A stretch of 34,250 nt of DNA from an uncultured Lactobacillus sp. (GCA_946481335.1 CAMLMR010000007.1:1-34250); one strand, 5' to 3'; positions 14,063 to 24,707 are shown, counted from the first letter of the stretch. A program made the numbers and translations. The notes: generated by a model from the letters alone, not told the origin.

Positions 14063-16126
14063 TTATTTCAAGCCACTATCGGATTGAACATACTTCCAGT
14101 ATGCTTCATAAATCTTTTGAGCAAGTTGCGCATTGTTACTTTCAGCATCACTTGGTAAGTTTGGAATGGCAACTACAACAACCACTTGTGGGTTATCTGA
14201 AGGTGCAAATGATCCTAAACTCAAGGTAACAGTTTCAACTGGCTTAGAACCCTTCTTTCCACTTGAGTAGAATGTTTGGGCAGTACCAGTCTTAGCTGAA
14301 ATTGAAGGTTTAACAGTGTTCAATGTAATACCTGTTCTGTATTCATTAGTACCATGAACCACCTTGTAGAAACCATCAGTAACAACTTTTCTTTGCGCAG
14401 CTGTCATATCAATCTTATTTAGTACAGTTGGTGTAACAGTGTACTTAACTCGACCTAATTTACCATTCTTACTTGAAGCACGAATACTTTGAACAATGTG
14501 TGGTTCAATTCTGTATCCACCATTAGCAATGGTTGAAATGTATTGAGCAATTTGCATTGGAGTATAGGCATCATAGTTACCGTATGATAAATCGAGTGCC
14601 TTACCAATGTTTGCTGAACCACTAGGCCCTTGAATACCCTTTGTTTCACCAGGTAAATCAATTCCAGTGTATACACCTAAACCGAATTGGTTGAAGTAAC
14701 CTCTCATGATGTTAAATACATCGGGATTCATTGTTAAAGCTCCACCTTCAACATAGTTGAACTTAGCTTCTTTCATCGCTAATTGCATCATGTATGAGTT
14801 AGATGAAACTTCTAGCGCAGTTGATGCATCAAGAGCGATATCATGGTTACCGCTTTGGTTAAACCATGATGCTTTTCTGGTTCCACCAGTTAAGATTGGC
14901 TTATCAGTTAAAGTAGAGTTAGTTGGTGTAATCACCTTATCCATTAATGCACCAGAAACCATGGCACCTTTAACAACAGAACCCATAACGATTGAACTAT
15001 TGATTGTTCCAAGTGCGTTTGGTGTTTCTTTTCCTGTTTGAGGATCACGGCTAACTCCGGCTAAACCGATAATTCCACCTGTATTAGGATTCATAACAAC
15101 TGCATAAGCACCTGTTGAATTACCGGTTCCTTGATCAGCTTCTTCAACTAATGATTGAATCTTCTTTTCAAATTCTGAGTTAATGGTTAATTGAAGATTG
15201 TCACCCTTTTGACCACCATATTGTTTAACGGCCTTATCTAGGCTACCACCCTTAATAAGGGTTTGTGACTTAGAACCACGTAAAGTAGATTCATACTTTT
15301 CTTCTAGGTAACTTTGGCCGACACTATCATTTCTGGAGTATCCTTCAGCTAATAGTGTATTAATTCTATCGCTTGGCAAACCAACCTTTTCTGAAGAAAC
15401 AGTACCAACAATACTTTGAATAGCGTTTCCGTTTGGATATTCTCTAGTCCAACTATCACCGATTTGTACACCTGGCATTTCATCTAAATGTTCACCAATT
15501 TCGGCAATTTCCTTATTAGTAACATTAGTTGTCTTAATGTATGTAGTTGATAATTGATAAGAACCACTCATCTTTTGGAAAATTTCAGCAGCATTCTTAG
15601 TTTCTTTATCTGAACTATAAAGTTTATCATTCATAACTTTTTGAAGTTCTAAAGTGTATTGTTCACTAGTACTTGAACCCTTAGGGAAACTAATACTATT
15701 ACTTACCTTTTTAAGATTATCAGCATTGGCTAAATAGAAATCAGCTTGTTGTCTAGGAGTTAATGACGATGTATCAACTGTCAAATATTTACCTAAAGTA
15801 TTGGCAATCTTATACAAGTCAGCACTAGTTACAGATAATCCTTTAGTGTATTGAATAGCTTGATGGGCTTTATTACCAACAAGGACACGACCGGTAGAAT
15901 CGTAAATCATCCCTCTTTGCACGTTTCCATACTTAACAGAATTATCAGATCTATTAACTTCAGCCTTATATTGGTTTCCATTAACAATCTGCAAATAACC
16001 CAATTGAATTATTAAGATAGCAAATAAAATCCCAACAACCGTCAGAATAATATTTAATCTAAATGGTACCTTTGAATTTTCTCCACGATCACTGTGGTGA
16101 AATATTTTTTGCAAAAAACTATTCAA
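14063..16126 (-). CDS. Class B penicillin-binding protein (PBP2 / elongation-type transpeptidase)
   Basis: 687 residues. A short cytoplasmic tail is followed by one membrane anchor (about 24-44, LNIILTVVGILFAILIIQLG) and the dimerisation domain (IYDSTGRVL and a long insert). The transpeptidase domain carries all three motifs: SVVK (S383-K386), SSN (S441-N443) and KTGT (K612-T615). The N-terminal pattern PFRLNIIL...LQIVNG resembles B. subtilis PbpA/PbpH and streptococcal PBP2b, so a role in side-wall elongation is most likely; no PASTA domains are present, which argues against the divisome PBP. The start is TTG 16124-16126 with GGAG about 10 nt upstream. rpmG follows, as in related species. 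Confidence 0.92.
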   Translation of the reverse strand: MNSFLQKIFHHSDRGENSKVPFRLNIILTVVGILFAILIIQLGYLQIVNGNQYKAEVNRSDNSVKYGNVQRGMIYDSTGRVLVGNKAHQAIQYTKGLSVTSADLYKIANTLGKYLTVDTSSLTPRQQADFYLANADNLKKVSNSISFPKGSSTSEQYTLELQKVMNDKLYSSDKETKNAAEIFQKMSGSYQLSTTYIKTTNVTNKEIAEIGEHLDEMPGVQIGDSWTREYPNGNAIQSIVGTVSSEKVGLPSDRINTLLAEGYSRNDSVGQSYLEEKYESTLRGSKSQTLIKGGSLDKAVKQYGGQKGDNLQLTINSEFEKKIQSLVEEADQGTGNSTGAYAVVMNPNTGGIIGLAGVSRDPQTGKETPNALGTINSSIVMGSVVKGAMVSGALMDKVITPTNSTLTDKPILTGGTRKASWFNQSGNHDIALDASTALEVSSNSYMMQLAMKEAKFNYVEGGALTMNPDVFNIMRGYFNQFGLGVYTGIDLPGETKGIQGPSGSANIGKALDLSYGNYDAYTPMQIAQYISTIANGGYRIEPHIVQSIRASSKNGKLGRVKYTVTPTVLNKIDMTAAQRKVVTDGFYKVVHGTNEYRTGITLNTVKPSISAKTGTAQTFYSSGKKGSKPVETVTLSLGSFAPSDNPQVVVVVAIPNLPSDAESNNAQLAQKIYEAYWKYVQSDSGLK

Positions 16127-16240
16127 GACAATCTAACTCCTTAATTATTATATGTTAATAAGTCATTTACTCTGGTTTATTGTATACTAATATTAGGTTA
16201 CTTTATAAGTAATAATCAAAATACATAGGAAGTATTCACT

Positions 16241-18838
16241 ATGATTAATTCAATTACAAAAATCATAAAAAAACACAGCTTATACTTATTAAGCTTTTTC
16301 ATTCCATTTATTATTATGGCATGTTACTTTGCTTACCGCAATATGTTTCCATTTGGAAATAGTAGTATTTTAACTGTCGACTTAGGCCAACAGTACGTTG
16401 ATTTGTTCGCATATTTCCGTCGAACAATCCTATCTTTAGACCTACATAGCATATTATACTCATTTTCGAACGGATATGGTGGAGAAATGATTGGAATTTG
16501 GGGATATTATCTACTAAGTCCGTTTAATGTGATTCTTTTACTTATCCCTGCAAAATTTATCAATTTCTCCATCCTATTAATAACACTGCTTAAGTACGGT
16601 ACATCTGGATTAACATTCAGTGTTTTTCTAAAGCATAAAGGAATCAAGAAAAATGCCATCATCCTATCATTGTCTGTCGCATACGCACTAAATGGTTGGA
16701 TGATTGCCAACCAATTAAACGTCATGTGGTTAGATGGAGTTATCCTTCTACCAATCATAATTATCGGTATTGATAAAATATTGGACAGCAATAAGTATCG
16801 CGTCTTTATCATCAGTTACACTGCCATGTTAGTTATTAATTACTACATTGCATACATGATTACCTTATTTTCAATTATCTATGTAATTAGTAAATTATTG
16901 ATTGATAACGGCACTTTAAAGAACCGAGTAACAAAGTTATTCAAAATTGGAATAAGTCACGTAATATCTCTATTATTATCGTCATTTATATTCTTGCCCA
17001 ACCTGCTTGAACTTAAAAATGGTAAGGCTGCATATACCCTATCAACTTTTAAATGGAAAGTTGAATACAATCCTTTAAAAATGGTTTCAAAACTTTTTGA
17101 TGGTAGCTTCAACTTTTCTCAAATGCCAAATGGATATCCTAATATATTTATTGGTTCAATCGCACTGATTGGTTTCATACTATTCTTCTGCAATAAACAA
17201 ATTGGATTAAAACGTAAAATTGCTACTTTTGTAATTACAGCGATTATCATCGTTTCAATGTTCTTCGAACCACTCAACTTACTTTGGCACGCAATGCAAT
17301 TCCCAATTTGGTATCCATATCGTTTTTCATTTATTTTTTGTTTCTGGATTATTTATATTGCAGCCATTGGATTAGATAATCAAAACAGCCATATCAGTTT
17401 AAAAGAAATTATTTTTTCAGGATTAATTCTAATCGCTGGTCTCATCTACACTGCGGTCAACATTAATAGTTTCAATTACATGTCACTAACAAAGTATCTA
17501 ATCTCATTAGCATTTATTGCAATTAGTTTTCTAGTAATTCATATCTCCAATAAAGACAATAAATACTATCTGCTTAGTTTAATCATTATCGCTATCGGTG
17601 ACTCGGGATTAAACGCCTTTAATTCACTAAACTCTATTAGCTATGTATCAAACGATGACTACATGAAATACACTGCAACCTTAAATAAGCATGTCGATGA
17701 TATTAAACAAAAAGATACTAGCTTTTATCGAATAAGTAAGGACTTTTATCGAACTAGAGACGATCCAATCGAATCTAATTTCTTCGGTGGGTCAACATTT
17801 TCATCGACACTTAGGAAATCAACTCCCGATTTCAATTCTAAGATTGGTAATGCTTATACTACCGGATCAATTGACTATTCAAACGGTACACTCGTAACTG
17901 ACTCAATGCTGTCATTTAAATACTTTATTAATACAATCAACTACAATAAAGCATATCCAATGATTCAAAAAAGCAGCAATCGTTATGATATTGTGAATAA
18001 CCATATTCAAAAGATTGATATCTTCCAAATTTTCAAATCAAACAATGCATTCCCTCTTATTTACACGGCATCAAACAATATCTTTTCAAGAATTATTGCA
18101 TCGGATCCAATTAAGTATCAAAACTCAATGGTAAAACAAGTTACTGGAGACAATAGCGATGTATTCAACGAAAATATGAACTACACCATCCTTTGTACAA
18201 ATACGAATGCATTAACCGGATTAAATAATCAAATCATTTCCAAGAATAATTTATTAAAGAATGGTCTAGTCACAATCAAGTACCATCACAAAAATGGAAT
18301 GGTTCCCTACTTAATTCTTCCTGCATCAATGAATCAGCAAAAATGTAGTATTAAGGTTAACGGTGAACAGTTGAATCTACCAAACGATTTCCAAAGCACC
18401 TTCGTTGTAAGTCTTCCAAACAATAAGGATAATAAAATCACCATTAAGTTACTAAACAGCAAGTTGTACACCAATGAGTTTAATATATCATCCTTAAATC
18501 TACCTAAATTCTTAAGTGAAACTAAATCCATTAGAACACAAAATAATAGAATTAACATTAATGGAAATACTATTTCAGCTGACATAAACATTTCATCAAA
18601 TCGTCGAGCTGTCTCAACTTCAATCCCATATTCAAATGGATGGACATTAACGGTAGATGGTAAGAGTCATCCGATTAAGGTCGTAAATGATGAATTTATC
18701 GGTTTTGATAACCTTTCAATGGGCAAACATAAAATTAAGTTGTCATTCTATCCATCAGGGTTAAATGCAGGAATATTAATATCATTATTGGCATTAATAT
18801 TTACGATTATTTATTACCTATATAAGAAAAAAAGATAA
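16241..18838 (+). CDS. YfhO family multi-spanning membrane glycosyltransferase-like protein
   Basis: 865 residues. About a dozen membrane segments fill residues 12-455, a large extracytoplasmic part (about 465-840) follows, and one last membrane segment ends the protein (GILISLLALIFTIIYYLY). The first outer loop has ILTVDLGQQYVDLFAYFR (D47, D54), the acidic motif conserved in this family and reminiscent of GT-C transferases. B. subtilis YfhO is needed to glycosylate lipoteichoic acid with undecaprenyl-linked sugars. By analogy this protein may modify a cell-wall polymer; its acceptor is unknown and no CsbB/GtcA-like partner is in the window. AGGAAG precedes the ATG. It is transcribed divergently from the pbp gene and ends at its own terminator. 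Confidence 0.85.
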   Translation: MINSITKIIKKHSLYLLSFFIPFIIMACYFAYRNMFPFGNSSILTVDLGQQYVDLFAYFRRTILSLDLHSILYSFSNGYGGEMIGIWGYYLLSPFNVILLLIPAKFINFSILLITLLKYGTSGLTFSVFLKHKGIKKNAIILSLSVAYALNGWMIANQLNVMWLDGVILLPIIIIGIDKILDSNKYRVFIISYTAMLVINYYIAYMITLFSIIYVISKLLIDNGTLKNRVTKLFKIGISHVISLLLSSFIFLPNLLELKNGKAAYTLSTFKWKVEYNPLKMVSKLFDGSFNFSQMPNGYPNIFIGSIALIGFILFFCNKQIGLKRKIATFVITAIIIVSMFFEPLNLLWHAMQFPIWYPYRFSFIFCFWIIYIAAIGLDNQNSHISLKEIIFSGLILIAGLIYTAVNINSFNYMSLTKYLISLAFIAISFLVIHISNKDNKYYLLSLIIIAIGDSGLNAFNSLNSISYVSNDDYMKYTATLNKHVDDIKQKDTSFYRISKDFYRTRDDPIESNFFGGSTFSSTLRKSTPDFNSKIGNAYTTGSIDYSNGTLVTDSMLSFKYFINTINYNKAYPMIQKSSNRYDIVNNHIQKIDIFQIFKSNNAFPLIYTASNNIFSRIIASDPIKYQNSMVKQVTGDNSDVFNENMNYTILCTNTNALTGLNNQIISKNNLLKNGLVTIKYHHKNGMVPYLILPASMNQQKCSIKVNGEQLNLPNDFQSTFVVSLPNNKDNKITIKLLNSKLYTNEFNISSLNLPKFLSETKSIRTQNNRININGNTISADINISSNRRAVSTSIPYSNGWTLTVDGKSHPIKVVNDEFIGFDNLSMGKHKIKLSFYPSGLNAGILISLLALIFTIIYYLYKKKR

Positions 18839-18839
18839 T

Positions 18840-18872
18840 AAAAAAGGACTCGTATAAAACGAGCCCTTTTTT
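18840..18872. terminator. Bidirectional terminator between yfhO-like gene and greA
   Basis: AAAAAAGG-CTCGT and ACGAG-CCTTTTTT pair with one internal A-C mismatch around a 5-nt loop. T runs face both ways. It separates the plus-strand yfhO-like gene from the converging pheST-mltG-udk-greA transcript. Confidence 0.85.
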
Positions 18873-18882
18873 ATTTGTTAAA

Positions 18883-19359
18883 TTATTCAACACTGATAAT
18901 TTTAACTTTCATGTCACCGGCAGGAATTTCAATAACTACTTCATCGTCAACCTTGTGGCCTAATAGACCCTTAGCAATTGGTGAATCGTTTGAAATTTTA
19001 CCTTCCAATGGATCAGCTTCAGCAGCACCAACGATTTGGTAAGTTTCAGGATCTTCATCGGGTAGTTCCTTAAAAGTAACCTTCTTACCAACGTTTACCA
19101 TGTCACTTTCAACATCGTCGTTATCAACAACATCAGCGTATTGTAGCATATGTTCTACAGTAGTAATGCGGCTTTCTAACATACTTTGTTCGTTCTTAGC
19201 TGATTCATATTCAGAGTTTTCTGATAAATCACCATAACTTCTGGCAATCTTGATTCTTTCAATGATTTGTGGACGTTGATTTAATCTTAAATCTTCCAAT
19301 TCAGCTTCTAGTTTTTGTTTACCTTCGACTGTCATTGGGTAGCTTTCATCTTTAGCCAT
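18883..19359 (-). CDS. greA: Transcription elongation factor GreA
   Basis: 158 residues, normal length. It stimulates RNA polymerase to cleave backtracked transcripts. The N-terminal coiled coil (about 10-75) contains [15 protein letters not shown], whose acidic tip (D46 and E49 region) enters the secondary channel. The C-terminal FKBP-like domain has [21 protein letters not shown] Shine-Dalgarno-like GGAG lies before the ATG. It is the last gene of the pheS operon, 22 bp after udk. Confidence 0.96.
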   Translation of the reverse strand: MAKDESYPMTVEGKQKLEAELEDLRLNQRPQIIERIKIARSYGDLSENSEYESAKNEQSMLESRITTVEHMLQYADVVDNDDVESDMVNVGKKVTFKELPDEDPETYQIVGAAEADPLEGKISNDSPIAKGLLGHKVDDEVVIEIPAGDMKVKIISVE

Positions 19360-19381
19360 TTTAAACTCTCCTTTTAATTAA

Positions 19382-20056
19382 TTAGATTGTTGTATCAATA
19401 TTATTGAATACCTTGTTGTTACCATGTTTTACCAAGATTGATTGAATCTTAGTTGTTAATAAATCAATCGCAACTTGGTTCTTACCACCTTCTGGAACGA
19501 TGATATCAGCATAACGCTTACTTGGTTCAACAAATTGGTTATACATTGGACGAACAGTTTCCAAGTATTGTTGGATAACTTCATCTAATGTTCTGCCACG
19601 TTCTTTAGTATCTCTTTGAATTCTTCTTAAAATACGAATGTCATCGTCTGTATCAACGAATACTTTGATATCCATTAAGTCTCTTAGACGCTTGTCATCT
19701 AGGATTAAGATTCCTTCTAGGATGATAACATCACGTGGTTCTTGAGTAACTGTTTCAGTACTACGATTTAATTTAGTGTAGTCATAAACCGGTTTTTCAA
19801 TTGCTTCATAGTTTAGAAGCTTATTTAAATGTTCTAATAATAAGTCACTATCAAAAGCTAATGGATGATCGTAGTTAGTTTCTTCTCTTTCAGCCATTGT
19901 CTTATGTGATTGATCCTTGTAGTAAGAATCTTGTTGCAAAATCATAATTGAATGACCCAATAGTTGGTTAAAGATGGCACGACTAACAGTAGTTTTACCA
20001 CTACCTGAACCACCAGTAACACCAATAACAACGGGACGCTTTTTCTTTTCTACCAT
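19382..20056 (-). CDS. udk: Uridine kinase
   Basis: 224 residues. It phosphorylates uridine and cytidine in pyrimidine salvage. The P-loop is [16 protein letters not shown] (K21, T22), followed by [19 protein letters not shown] with the catalytic/nucleoside-binding aspartate, [13 protein letters not shown] and the lid-like region [18 protein letters not shown]. All are standard for bacterial Udk. It lies between mltG and greA, the order seen across lactobacilli. Confidence 0.96.
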   Translation of the reverse strand: MVEKKKRPVVIGVTGGSGSGKTTVSRAIFNQLLGHSIMILQQDSYYKDQSHKTMAEREETNYDHPLAFDSDLLLEHLNKLLNYEAIEKPVYDYTKLNRSTETVTQEPRDVIILEGILILDDKRLRDLMDIKVFVDTDDDIRILRRIQRDTKERGRTLDEVIQQYLETVRPMYNQFVEPSKRYADIIVPEGGKNQVAIDLLTTKIQSILVKHGNNKVFNNIDTTI

Positions 20057-20077
20057 AATAATCTCTCCATAACCGAT

Positions 20078-21202
20078 TTATCTCATAACACTATCATTGC
20101 CGATTAAGTCATCGACATCTTTATCTGAATTATAATACTTAACCTTCTTATTGTTTATATTAACACTATATGCCAAGTAAAAAGTAGTCATATCCTTAGG
20201 ATTTAGAACTGAATCTAGTGACTTAACCGTTGGGTTATTAATGGCACTAGGTGGAAATCCTGTGTTTTTATATAAATTATAAGGGGTTGAAGAATCATAG
20301 TCTTTCTTTGAAAGTTTTTGTCCAGAAACTTTACCATTAGCATACCTAATAGAAGATTGCACTTCAAGAGGTAAATTACTATTTAGACGATTATATAATA
20401 TTCCCGCAATCTTTTCTTGATCTTTTTTAGCGACATGATTGTGTTCAATAAATGAAGCTAAAGTAATTGCTTCGTCGACTGTTAGGTTTTGTTTCTTTAT
20501 TTCCTTGAAATATGGACTAAATTCATAATTAGTTTTGGCAACCATTTGATTAACAATTTGTTTCAAGGTCACATTTTTTTGTGAGTTATAGGTTGCTGGA
20601 TATAGATATCCTTCCAACACATATTTTCTATTCTTAGCCTTAAATGCTGAAGATAAAAGCTTAGGATATTTCTTCTTCAATTGGTTCAAGAAATCTTTAT
20701 CCTTCATCAAGTCTTTAAAATCAGTACTTGAGTAGCTGCTACTTTGTTCTACTGATTGGGCAATTTCATCGATGTTATCACCCTCACGAACAAGTAATCG
20801 ACCATATTTACCTTGTAGAGGTTGAGCAGTTCCACCTTTTTTCAACTTATTAGCAATCTTTTGCAAACTCATTGAAGGTGAAAGTTCATAATAACCAGCC
20901 TTTAAGCCAGAATAATTATGACTATTTACGAAGTAATCAAATACTAGACCACTTTTAACAATTTTCTTTTCTTGTAAGATTGATCCAATTTTCTTATCAG
21001 AAGCACCCATTGGGATTTGAACTTGTATCAATTCTTTATCCTTAGGATTCAATGGTTTTAGTGATTCCTTAACGTATTGATGCCCAAGAACAAATATGAA
21101 AATCCCCAAAACTATTAAGATGGCGATAATACTTAGTGAAATCTTCTTGCCTAGATTAGTGTGCTTCTTTTCTAAATCATTGGAGTTCTTTTCTTCATTC
21201 AA
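20078..21202 (-). CDS. mltG: Endolytic murein transglycosylase MltG (YceG-like)
   Basis: About 374 residues: a short charged cytoplasmic tail, one membrane segment (ISLSIIAILIVLGIFIFVLG), a LysM-like region and the YceG catalytic domain with LEGYLYPATY and LASFIEHNH. The glutamate in FIEH (E253) matches the catalytic residue. The usual LQ(S/T)D segment reads LEVQ here, a divergence. MltG cuts nascent glycan strands at the membrane. For the start, GGAGG has good spacing (7 nt) only to TTG 21200-21202. ATG codons at 21208 and 21217 give up to five more residues but are too close to it or lack one, so the start is uncertain. It follows pheT closely. Confidence 0.88.
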   Translation of the reverse strand: MNEEKNSNDLEKKHTNLGKKISLSIIAILIVLGIFIFVLGHQYVKESLKPLNPKDKELIQVQIPMGASDKKIGSILQEKKIVKSGLVFDYFVNSHNYSGLKAGYYELSPSMSLQKIANKLKKGGTAQPLQGKYGRLLVREGDNIDEIAQSVEQSSSYSSTDFKDLMKDKDFLNQLKKKYPKLLSSAFKAKNRKYVLEGYLYPATYNSQKNVTLKQIVNQMVAKTNYEFSPYFKEIKKQNLTVDEAITLASFIEHNHVAKKDQEKIAGILYNRLNSNLPLEVQSSIRYANGKVSGQKLSKKDYDSSTPYNLYKNTGFPPSAINNPTVKSLDSVLNPKDMTTFYLAYSVNINNKKVKYYNSDKDVDDLIGNDSVMR

Positions 21203-21224
21203 ATCCATTTCCTCCATTTAAAAA

Positions 21225-23636
21225 CTAACGTATTTCTACATTGAATTCTTTTTCAAGATTTCTTTGCACTTTATCCATTACATTATTCACGTCGTCATCG
21301 ACTAAAGTATCATGCTTGTTTTGGAAAGTTAATGAGTATGCTAATGACTTCTTATCTTCAGGTACATGTTCACCTTCGTATAAGTCAAACAACTTAACAT
21401 CAACTAAGTATGCTCCACCACGTTTTTCAATTACCTTAACAATTGAATCATTTTCAATGTTCTTATCAATTAGCATTGCGATATCACGTTTAATTGAAGG
21501 GTATTTTGAAACTAATTCGTAGCTTTGTTCCTTCTTAGGTAGGTCAATAATTGTTTGTAGGTTTAAATCAAATACATAAGTTTCATTAATCTTGAATTGC
21601 TTTGCAATCTTTGGATGAACTTGGCCAACAAAACCAACATAGTGGCCATGAACGAAGATATCAGCAGTTCTACCTGGGTGCATTTCTGGGTATGATGCAT
21701 TAGATACGTAACTAATTTCACCATTTAAACCGATTGTTTCCAGGTATTCGTTAACAATTCCCTTAATTTGGAAGAAATCAACGTTCTTAGCAGGTTGATT
21801 CCATGAATTGTCTACTAATGAACCAGTCATTGCACCAGCTAAATGTTCAATTTCATCTGGTTTTACAACATCTTCATTGTCCTTATGGAAAACGCGACCT
21901 TGTTCGTATAAAGCAACGTTATCAACTTTTCTAGCCTTGTTGTATGCAATATCATCTAGTAATCCAGAAACTAAATTCATTCTTAAAGTAGTATGATCAC
22001 TACTCATTGGGTAGCTTAAATCAGTTTGTGCTGATTCACCCATCATGAACATTTTAGCTTTTTCTTCAGTGGTTAATGCATATGAAATTGCATGAGTTAA
22101 GCCTAGTCCTTCTAGAATATGACGACTGTCTCTAATTAATTGTTGTTCTTCATTCAATCCACCAGTAGTCATTGTAGTTGTTGGTAGTGTACTTGGTAAG
22201 TTGTCGTATCCATAAATTCTAGCAACTTCTTCAATTAAGTCAGCTTGAATATGAATGTCACCACGTCTAGTTGGAATTGTTACAACTAAATCATCACCTG
22301 TGGCCTTAACTTCGAAACCAAGTCTTTCAAAAATATCAATTACTTCTTGAGCGCTTAGTTCCATACCTAGAACATGGTTAATACGAGCAACTGAAATTTC
22401 GATAACGGCTTTCTTAGCTTCGTACTTGCTACCAACTAAAACATCGTTAGTAACCGAACCGTTAGCGATTTCTCTAGCCATTTCACTAGCTGAAGACAAT
22501 ACATCTTCAACTGCCATTGGATCTACACCACGTTCGAAACGTTGTGAAGCTTCAGTATGGATAACGTGTTTTCTAGCCATCTTTCTAACTTTAATTGGGT
22601 CAAAGATAGCACATTCGAACAATACGTTCTTGGTGTCAGCAGTAATAGAACTGTCCATACCACCAATTACACCGGCCATTGCGATTGGACCATTGTCATC
22701 AGCAACTACTAAATCGTTTGAATCTAATTCCACTTCATTTTCATCCAAAGTAGTAATCTTTTCACCATCATTAGCATATCTTACTGATACTTTTCCTGAA
22801 AGTTTATCTAAATCGTATGCATGCATTGGTTGACCAAACTTAAGCATTGAGTAGTTTGTAATATCAACAATGTTGTTTACTGGTTTGATTCCTGCATTCC
22901 AAAGTCTAACTTGCATCCATAGTGGACTTGGTTTTACTTCGACATCATTAACAACACGGTTTAGGTATGTCCAAGCAATTTCATCATTAACATCACTTTG
23001 AATTTGATCTGAAGTTAATTTATCGGAAGTTTCACTAACCTTATCTAAATCAAACTTAGCTGGTTTGTTGTAAATAGCAGCTAAATCATGAACTGTACCA
23101 TAAATGCTTAGCATGTCACCACGGTTAGGAGTTACATCCAAATCAATTAGTGCATCATCCATGCCAAGGTACTTGTATACGTCGTCACCCAAAGTAGCAT
23201 CTTCAGGTAAGAAGTAGATTCCATCGGCCCATTCCTTTGGAACAACGTCCTTAGGATAACCAATTTCATCTAATGCGCAAAGCATCCCATTAGATTGAAT
23301 TCCACGCATCTTTGATTTTTTAATTTTCATGTTATCAGCAACTCTGGCACCAGATAATGCTGTAATAACGTTTTTGCCTACTTGAGCATTAGGAGCCCCA
23401 CAGACAATTTGCACTGGTTCATCTTCACCAACGTCAACTTGGCAAATGTGTAAGTGATCTGAATCTGGATGGTTTTCCATTTCCACAATCTTACCTACAA
23501 CGATTTTTTTAAGTCCATCGCTAGGTTTGATAACAGAGTCAACTTCGACTGATGAACGTTCAATTTTTTCGGCTAATTCGTCAGCAGGAATATCTAAGTC
23601 GATGTATTCCTTTAGCCAGTTGTATGAAATTTTCAT
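21225..23636 (-). CDS. pheT: Phenylalanine--tRNA ligase beta subunit
   Basis: 803 residues, the full bacterial PheT size. Order of domains: N-terminal B1, the EMAP/tRNA-binding B2 domain (VGKIVEMENHPDSDHLHICQ, about 47-66), the B3/B4 editing domain (FDPIKVRKMARKHVIHTEAS and RFERGVDP), B5 (IPTRRGDIHIQADLIEEVAR), the B6/B7 catalytic-like domain, and the C-terminal anticodon-binding FDX-ACB domain (YPSIKRDIAMLID). With PheS it forms the alpha2-beta2 enzyme that charges tRNA-Phe. It starts 12 bp after pheS and is under the same T-box. Confidence 0.97.
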   Translation of the reverse strand: MKISYNWLKEYIDLDIPADELAEKIERSSVEVDSVIKPSDGLKKIVVGKIVEMENHPDSDHLHICQVDVGEDEPVQIVCGAPNAQVGKNVITALSGARVADNMKIKKSKMRGIQSNGMLCALDEIGYPKDVVPKEWADGIYFLPEDATLGDDVYKYLGMDDALIDLDVTPNRGDMLSIYGTVHDLAAIYNKPAKFDLDKVSETSDKLTSDQIQSDVNDEIAWTYLNRVVNDVEVKPSPLWMQVRLWNAGIKPVNNIVDITNYSMLKFGQPMHAYDLDKLSGKVSVRYANDGEKITTLDENEVELDSNDLVVADDNGPIAMAGVIGGMDSSITADTKNVLFECAIFDPIKVRKMARKHVIHTEASQRFERGVDPMAVEDVLSSASEMAREIANGSVTNDVLVGSKYEAKKAVIEISVARINHVLGMELSAQEVIDIFERLGFEVKATGDDLVVTIPTRRGDIHIQADLIEEVARIYGYDNLPSTLPTTTMTTGGLNEEQQLIRDSRHILEGLGLTHAISYALTTEEKAKMFMMGESAQTDLSYPMSSDHTTLRMNLVSGLLDDIAYNKARKVDNVALYEQGRVFHKDNEDVVKPDEIEHLAGAMTGSLVDNSWNQPAKNVDFFQIKGIVNEYLETIGLNGEISYVSNASYPEMHPGRTADIFVHGHYVGFVGQVHPKIAKQFKINETYVFDLNLQTIIDLPKKEQSYELVSKYPSIKRDIAMLIDKNIENDSIVKVIEKRGGAYLVDVKLFDLYEGEHVPEDKKSLAYSLTFQNKHDTLVDDDVNNVMDKVQRNLEKEFNVEIR

Positions 23637-23648
23637 TAGTATCTCTCC

Positions 23649-24689
23649 TTAATTAAATTGCGATAAAAATCTAACATCGTTTAGGTAGAAATCACGAATA
23701 TCTTCTACACCGTATTTCAACATTGCAAAACGATCTGGTCCAAGACCAAATGCGAAACCACCGTATACGTCAGCATCTACACCGGCCATCTTTAATACGT
23801 TTGGATGTACCATTCCGGCACCTAGAACTTCAATCCATCCTGAGTGCTTACATACGTCACAACCCTTACCATCACACTTGAAACAAGTAACATCAGCTTC
23901 TACTGAAGGTTCAGTGAATGGGAAGTAACTTGGTCTCAAACGAATATCATACTTGTTACCGAATAATTGGTGTAATAGGTATTCAAGAGTTCCCTTTAGG
24001 TCACCCATTGTAATGTTCTTATCAATCACGATTCCTTCTACTTGGTGGAATTGGTGTGAGTGAGTTGGGTCATCAGTATCACGTCTGTATACAACACCCG
24101 GTGAAATCATTTTTAGCGGACCTTTACTGAAATCATGTTTTTCAAGAGTTCTTGCTTGCATAGGAGAGGTTTGAGTTCTCATCAAGATTTCTTTAGTGAT
24201 GTAGAAAGTATCTTGCATATCTCTGGCTGGATGATCCTTTGGTAGGTTCATCATTTCAAAGTTATACTTATCTTCTTCTACTTCTGGACCACTCTTAACT
24301 TCGTAGCCCATTCCCATGAACATGTCACAAATTTCATCAATGATAGATTGAATAACGTGTGGATGTCCCTTAGCAACAGGAGTACTTGGAAGAGTAACAT
24401 CAATTTTTTCAGCAACTAGTTGTTCTTCTAGTGCCTTATCTTCTAATTCTTTTAGTTTTGCATCTAGTGCATTTTGAATTTCATCCCTGATTTCATTGGC
24501 ATAACTACCAACTTCAGGTCTTTTTTCAACTGGTAAGTCCTTAATACCTCTTAAGGCCTGGGTAATTGGACCTTTTTTACCAAGTAAATTAACTTTAATT
24601 TCTTTAGTAATTTCGTTAACATCAGTCGCTTGATTGATTTGTGCGATTCCATCATCACGCAACTTTGTTAAATCATCTTTTAATGACAT
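23649..24689 (-). CDS. pheS: Phenylalanine--tRNA ligase alpha subunit
   Basis: 346 residues. An N-terminal coiled coil (1-90) binds tRNA, followed by the class II catalytic core: motif 2 is visible as [20 protein letters not shown], then [20 protein letters not shown] and the phenylalanine-site region [16 protein letters not shown]. Motif 3 is [25 protein letters not shown] lies upstream of the ATG. It is the first gene of pheS-pheT-mltG-udk-greA, so the peptidoglycan, salvage and transcription-factor genes share control by the phenylalanine T-box unless internal promoters exist. Confidence 0.97.
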   Translation of the reverse strand: MSLKDDLTKLRDDGIAQINQATDVNEITKEIKVNLLGKKGPITQALRGIKDLPVEKRPEVGSYANEIRDEIQNALDAKLKELEDKALEEQLVAEKIDVTLPSTPVAKGHPHVIQSIIDEICDMFMGMGYEVKSGPEVEEDKYNFEMMNLPKDHPARDMQDTFYITKEILMRTQTSPMQARTLEKHDFSKGPLKMISPGVVYRRDTDDPTHSHQFHQVEGIVIDKNITMGDLKGTLEYLLHQLFGNKYDIRLRPSYFPFTEPSVEADVTCFKCDGKGCDVCKHSGWIEVLGAGMVHPNVLKMAGVDADVYGGFAFGLGPDRFAMLKYGVEDIRDFYLNDVRFLSQFN

Positions 24690-24707
24690 AGTATTCTCCT
24701 CTCATTT

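Noticed and set aside
14757..15041. 94-codon plus-strand frame inside the penicillin-binding protein gene
   Set aside because: It overlaps the transpeptidase domain with its SVVK and SSN motifs; no ribosome-binding site.
16507..16812. 101-codon open frame opposite the yfhO-like gene
   Set aside because: Antisense shadow; the plus-strand protein is clearly coding and this frame has no family similarity or start signal.
22426..22833. 135-codon open frame on the plus strand
   Set aside because: It lies wholly inside pheT on the other strand, has no ribosome-binding site and its composition follows from the pheT codons.
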